This document shows, in pieces, positions 60,501 through 64,000 of a stretch of 64,000 bases of DNA. The position numbers and the translations under genes were made by a program. The DNA lies in assembly GCA_942486035.1 (NCBI GenBank), contig CALNXK010000023.1, forward strand, positions 4,396,746 through 4,460,745, in the 5' to 3' direction. The DNA is from Porites lobata. Taxonomy: Eukaryota; Cnidaria; Anthozoa; Scleractinia; Poritidae. The notes under the pieces were generated by a model. It worked only from the letters and a program-made list of their open reading frames with translations. It ran no database searches and was not told the DNA's origin. Within the stretch, counting starts at the first letter, position 1. Each line of letters starts with the position of its first letter.

Positions 60501-62990
60501 GACATAAACTTTGTGAAAGAAATCCAGTCTCTAGCTATTAAATTTCAGTTGAGCTGGTTGGCAGAGTACTGCTCAAATATTCTTGAAGGAGAATCATATT
60601 TGAATCCGAGTATTGGCACGTGGATTAATGACAACACAGGGAGTGCTGCAAAGAAGCTGTTTCTCAACAAGTCATTACAAGCTGATGTCAAGTTCCGTGT
60701 TGAAGGCAGTGTGGTTTATGGACACAGGGTTATATTGAAAGCAAGATCAGAGGTCATGGCAGCCATGTTGGGTGGAGCATTCATTGAGAGTGATTTGGAC
60801 ACAGAGGTAATAATATTTAAACACAATGTGGGAATAATACTTTGGGTCATGATGTCCTTGTAATAAACAATAATAAACAGAGGTGGATCCAGGAGTTTCG
60901 GGTGGGGGGTCAAACTTTCGTTCAGAAAGTGAAATTGTTGAACTTTTTTTGTGGCAAATTACTTCTCCCACACACATCCCACATCCTCTCCCACCAGTTG
61001 CGGTTAAACATTATAATAAGGGGCCAAGGAATTATTCCTTGGCCCTTTATCGCGTACTTGAATTCTACTCGTAAAGGATGCACCCTTGGAACATACTCTT
61101 CTTGCGCTTGGTAACAACGATTGAGAGTCCTGAGCAGAGGCGAATAGATCATAGGAGGGTTCCCAAAAACATTATTACATTTTTTAATATCCCTGGAATT
61201 TAGTTTAAGTGGCAAAATGCAATGCGCATTTCATTAAAAAAATTAGCCAGTTAAAAAGTGATATACAATCCTGTGGATGTAAGAACTTCAGTCTCAAACA
61301 AGCGTCAGGTCTGATAGGGGGTCCAGACTCTCCGGACCGTCCCCCTGGATCTGGCACTGATAAGGACAAGCTTTATATGTGAAAGTCATTACTGTAATTA
61401 TATAGATTGATATAATCTATGAAATGCAACATCTTATTAAACATGCTGATAGTTAGAAGCGAAATAGTGCTTATAAGAGTTCTGACAAAATTGTTTAAGC
61501 ACGCCAGTTATCAGAGGTTATGTTGTGAATTAGTTGGTCTGTGGAACTGCAAGTTTACTGAAGATGTAATAAACTGCACATTGACAATTAAATTGGTCAT
61601 TCCTTTGACAGATCAAGATTGTGGACACATCCCTTGAAAGTTTCTTGGCCTTACTGGAGTATCTTTACACTGATCATGCCCCGATAGAAGAGGGTGATTC
61701 TGTGGAAATAATGGTTTTAGCTGACAGATTCTGTCTGCCAAGGTTGGTGACTTTATGTGAGCTTTACATCACTAAAAAAGTGGATGCCACAATACAAAAG
61801 AGGGTGGCTGATGGCACGAGTGATGTCATAAACCTCCTACTTACATCTCAGGTAAGATCAACTTTCCTTTACTTAAAACATTTATTGTAGAAGATAGGCT
61901 TATAAGTGGCTTACTCTGCTTTACAAACATGCTCCCCTAATACTTGCCAGATGAAGAAGCTACTTAAGGCTATTTGCTCTTCAACTGGACTTTCTGAAAT
62001 GCCCTTGATATTTATTTACCATTACAGCAACCCTTCATATATGAACCCATCATTATTGTTATCAATGTTATGATTCGACAAAGTTTGATGTCCATTTCAA
62101 AGAAATTTTGAAAACAAGTCTACATTCACCCTTGGAATTGGTGTGTGTGTGTGTTGGGAGGGGGGGATGTGGCTAGTCCATAATGAATTATCCTTTCAGG
62201 GGAACTGTAACTGTCATTCCAGTTTAAGACATGTGACAACCTCTCCAGTGCAATGCCATACAAAACCAAAATTACCCAGAACAATAATATTACCTAAAGA
62301 CTTTATTTTACCACAACTACCAGTCAGAATTCTTCATTTTGTTGTTTTCTTGATGGGCAAATTTGGGCTAGTGCTTTTTAAACCTCACGGCTGGGCCGGG
62401 ATTGACAGATTTAAATAAGAAAGCAAGAACAAAATAATTCTGGTAGGATTGTTGTGCTTCGTACCAAGCCAATATTATTAGGGATTTGAATTGATATCTC
62501 AACACCAATTATTTGAAACAACTGAATGATTTTTGGCATTGAGGCCTTTTTAATCTTGCTCCCTCGGGATATCTTGCAACAGTTCCCATAATTTCACAAA
62601 TTCTAATATTCAGTATGGCACTAGCCTTACTCTATTGCTGTTTCAGTACTTATTGAGCATTAGTGGCACAGCATTAATTTGAACTGACCTAAGTGTACAT
62701 TGAGTATTTCAGTGTATGCAAACTAAAATTATGACTGTGATTTTTGTTTTCAGGCTCACAATGCAAAGCAGTTATCCAGATGGTGTCTTCATTTTATTGC
62801 AACAAATTTCTCAGTGTTTGAGTCAACTGAAGAATTTGATCTTGTACAAGGAGATAACAGAGACTATGTCACTGAACATATTTGGCCGCCATTATCCTAT
62901 CTTAAAGCACAAGAAGAATATGAGAAGAAAGTCAAGTCTTCTAAGTTTAATTCTTCTAAGTTCAATTCTTGTAAGTGCAATATAATGTGA
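57511..62990 (+). CDS. Rho-related BTB domain protein (RhoBTB), complete, 5 exons
   Basis: RhoBTB proteins join a Rho GTPase domain to two BTB domains and recruit cullin-3 ligases. Exons: 57511-57878, 59106-59356, 60106-60806, 61612-61851, 62754-62990, all in phase, 598 residues (human RHOBTB3 about 611, RHOBTB1/2 about 700). The GTPase domain (1-175) numbers like Rac1. The P-loop is GDRGVGKTS with R12, then T35, a switch II reading NTAGQE with N57 and Q61 kept, TKTD at 115-118, and a G5 motif ECSSL. A short proline-rich linker follows. BTB1 starts at about 225 (ADVTFIFSDGQTVEAHKTVL) and contains the insertion typical of the family. BTB2 runs from about 385 (ADVKFRVEGSVVYGHRVIL) to 505. The C-terminal RhoBTB region has EHIWPPLSYLKAQEEYEKKV. 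The last four residues, CNIM, resemble a CAAX box. A strong donor-like GTAAGT overlaps the last codons, so an alternative 3' exon is possible. Confidence 0.93.
58428..58938. mobile_element. Repeat element with GTGGAACCTC/GAGGTTCTAC ends in RhoBTB intron 1
   Basis: TGCAGTGGAACCTCTCC near 58428 and AACTGAGGTTCTACA near 58938 are imperfect inverted ends. Between them are internal fragments such as AAGGGACA and CTCTACTGAAGG. Related fragments (GAACCTCTCTAGAGG) occur at about 46586 and 59010-59090. Boundaries are approximate. Confidence 0.45.
59801..60037. repeat. 140-bp-period tandem duplication with CCATTGGTACCAATGG palindromes, RhoBTB intron 2
   Basis: Two copies spaced exactly 140 bp (59801 and 59941) share the perfect 16-bp palindrome CCATTGGTACCAATGG, ATTGGTACCAAT, and GGTGAATATGCATCTCATTAA. 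The second copy ends about 70 bp before the exon starting at 60106. No coding content. Confidence 0.82.
60878..61359. mobile_element. hAT-like MITE in RhoBTB intron 3
   Basis: The left end CAGAGGTGGATCCAGGAG is imperfectly inverted at the right end CCCCTGGATCTGGCACTG. The 8-bp flanks (ATAATAAA and ATAAGGAC) match at only five positions, so the duplication has decayed. An internal hairpin is visible around GGGGCCAAGGAATTATTCC and its inverse TTCCTTGGCCCTTT. It belongs to the same CAGRGGYGGATCCAG group as 37649-37949. Confidence 0.6.
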
Positions 62991-64000
62991 AATGATTAGG
63001 CATAAGTTGATTAAGTTTATAGTACACTTCCTTGTGCAGGGATTTTGATTCACATTAATTTTAAAAAACAACTCTGTTTCTGTAAATAGCCATACATTTT
63101 TACACTTTCAATCCAGGTCATCTGTACTATCCACAGTAACAGACAACAGGAAACAGTTTCCGTGGCCTAAATACAGTCTTAAATAACAAAACTAGACCGT
63201 TATCTTTGGAATTTATTTGATGTGAAGACACGTTTTAGCTTTTTGAAAAGATAATATTAAATTATATCATGACATAGAGCCCCTTTAAGAATTAATAAAA
63301 GTATTTTGTGGAGGAACTCCTATCATGTTGCTATTCAAATGAAACCTCTTTGGTGGACATTTTGATTAGTACTATTCAGTATTTCTTAAAATTTTACAAA
63401 AAGAAAAAAAATCTGATTTTTTTGTGAATCTCACATTGGATACTATACTCAGTCACTGAAAAAGGAAAATGCAGTAGTTCTATATAAGCGGCAAATTTGG
63501 GGAACTTAAGCAACCAACAGCAATAACGACAAAAACATCAGAAACGCAATGTAATATTTCAGGCATGTTTCTTGATCCTGAGAGCTATTCCTGGAAATTA
63601 AACTGATCAGTATTTAAAGAAATGTACTTTTTTACCTCTCAAATTTTAATTGAAAATTTATTAAATAGTCTTAAAAGTTTTTAAGACTGACACTTTCCTT
63701 TTCAATAAATTAAATACTGAATGGAATCCCAATTTCTTGAGGCTTCAGTTTCTCAAACCTCCCAATACAACAATAGATAGAGTTAGCCAGGGCTAAAAGC
63801 GAAAACACAAAAAATTAAATCGTGTAATGCTAAACGGGGACGACAATGAAAATGGCTTCAAGACTAATAGATCTAATTAGCAAATAAACAAATTGCACAT
63901 GCAGCACCCTTTTTCTTCTAATTAACAAAGAACAAATTTGCACGTGCAGCACCCTTTTTTGTCTTTTCCTTGCCGTTGCTTTGCACGACTACAACGCTGT
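62991..64000. other. Sequence downstream of RhoBTB
   Basis: No gene is recognisable. It holds dispersed repeat copy 2 (63128-63245), AATAAA hexamers at 63294-63299 and near 63702 that could end the RhoBTB mRNA, and a two-copy 45-bp tandem repeat (units starting TCTAATTA at 63872 and 63917, each with GCAC(A/G)TGCAGCACCCTTTTT). Confidence 0.6.
63128..63245 (+). repeat. Dispersed repeat, copy 2
   Basis: Similar to 10139-10262 in the same orientation, sharing GACA..AGGAAACAG, GCCTAAATA and AGTCTTAAA blocks, then AAGACA.GTTTTA. The two are about 53 kb apart with no shared coding content. Roughly three quarters of aligned positions appear identical by eye. Confidence 0.6.

Noticed and set aside
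1..64000. Bacterial-type systems (CRISPR, operons, toxin-antitoxin)
   Set aside because: Every recognised gene is spliced and metazoan; no direct-repeat/spacer array or operon-like spacing was seen.

Overview
The window is animal nuclear DNA: AT-rich, with intron-dense genes, GT-AG introns and many short inverted-repeat transposons. The protein sequences, the small exons and the repeat types (fold-back MITEs, a Penelope-like retroelement fragment, a HIRAN-type ORF) suggest a cnidarian, most likely an anthozoan such as a stony coral. That species-level guess is inference. Exon structures were rebuilt by hand from splice sites, reading phase and similarity to remembered families; no alignment or search was run.

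Layout, left to right. (1) 111-13821 (+): the 3' 22 exons of PRPF8, the U5 snRNP core protein, cut by the window's left edge. (2) 15625-32491 (-): a complete 20-exon BRAP gene (BRCA1-associated protein / IMP, RING plus UBP zinc fingers), convergent with PRPF8. (3) 32979-34673 (+): a two-exon membrane protein resembling BRI3BP/TMEM109, head-to-head with BRAP across about 490 bp. (4) 35767-43128 (+): a seven-exon NUDT9 ADP-ribose pyrophosphatase with an intact Nudix box. (5) 44563-46166 (-): a two-exon galactose-3-O-sulfotransferase family enzyme. (6) 46167-51375: about 5 kb without genes, full of MITEs and a broken Penelope-like fragment. (7) 51376-54140 (+): a two-exon inosine-uridine-type nucleoside hydrolase. 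(8) 54141-57510: repeats only. (9) 57511-62990 (+): a five-exon RhoBTB protein (Rho GTPase plus two BTB domains) ending in a possible CAAX box.

The genes do not form a pathway; this is ordinary metazoan gene order, with PRPF8 in splicing, BRAP in Ras/MAPK scaffolding and ubiquitination, NUDT9 and the nucleoside hydrolase in nucleotide catabolism, GAL3ST in glycan sulfation, and RhoBTB in cullin-3/Rho signalling. The most notable non-genic signal is a set of seven small elements (49-662 bp) scattered across the window. All begin TA(G/T/C)CCTG, end in the inverted complement (one right end carries a single mismatch), and sit between 9-10 bp target-site duplications that are perfect or differ at one base. 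They look like one recently active non-autonomous DNA transposon superfamily. The most notable gene-level signal is the RhoBTB protein. Its GTPase domain numbers exactly like Rac1, but it has Arg at position 12 and Asn at position 57, and it ends SCKCNIM.
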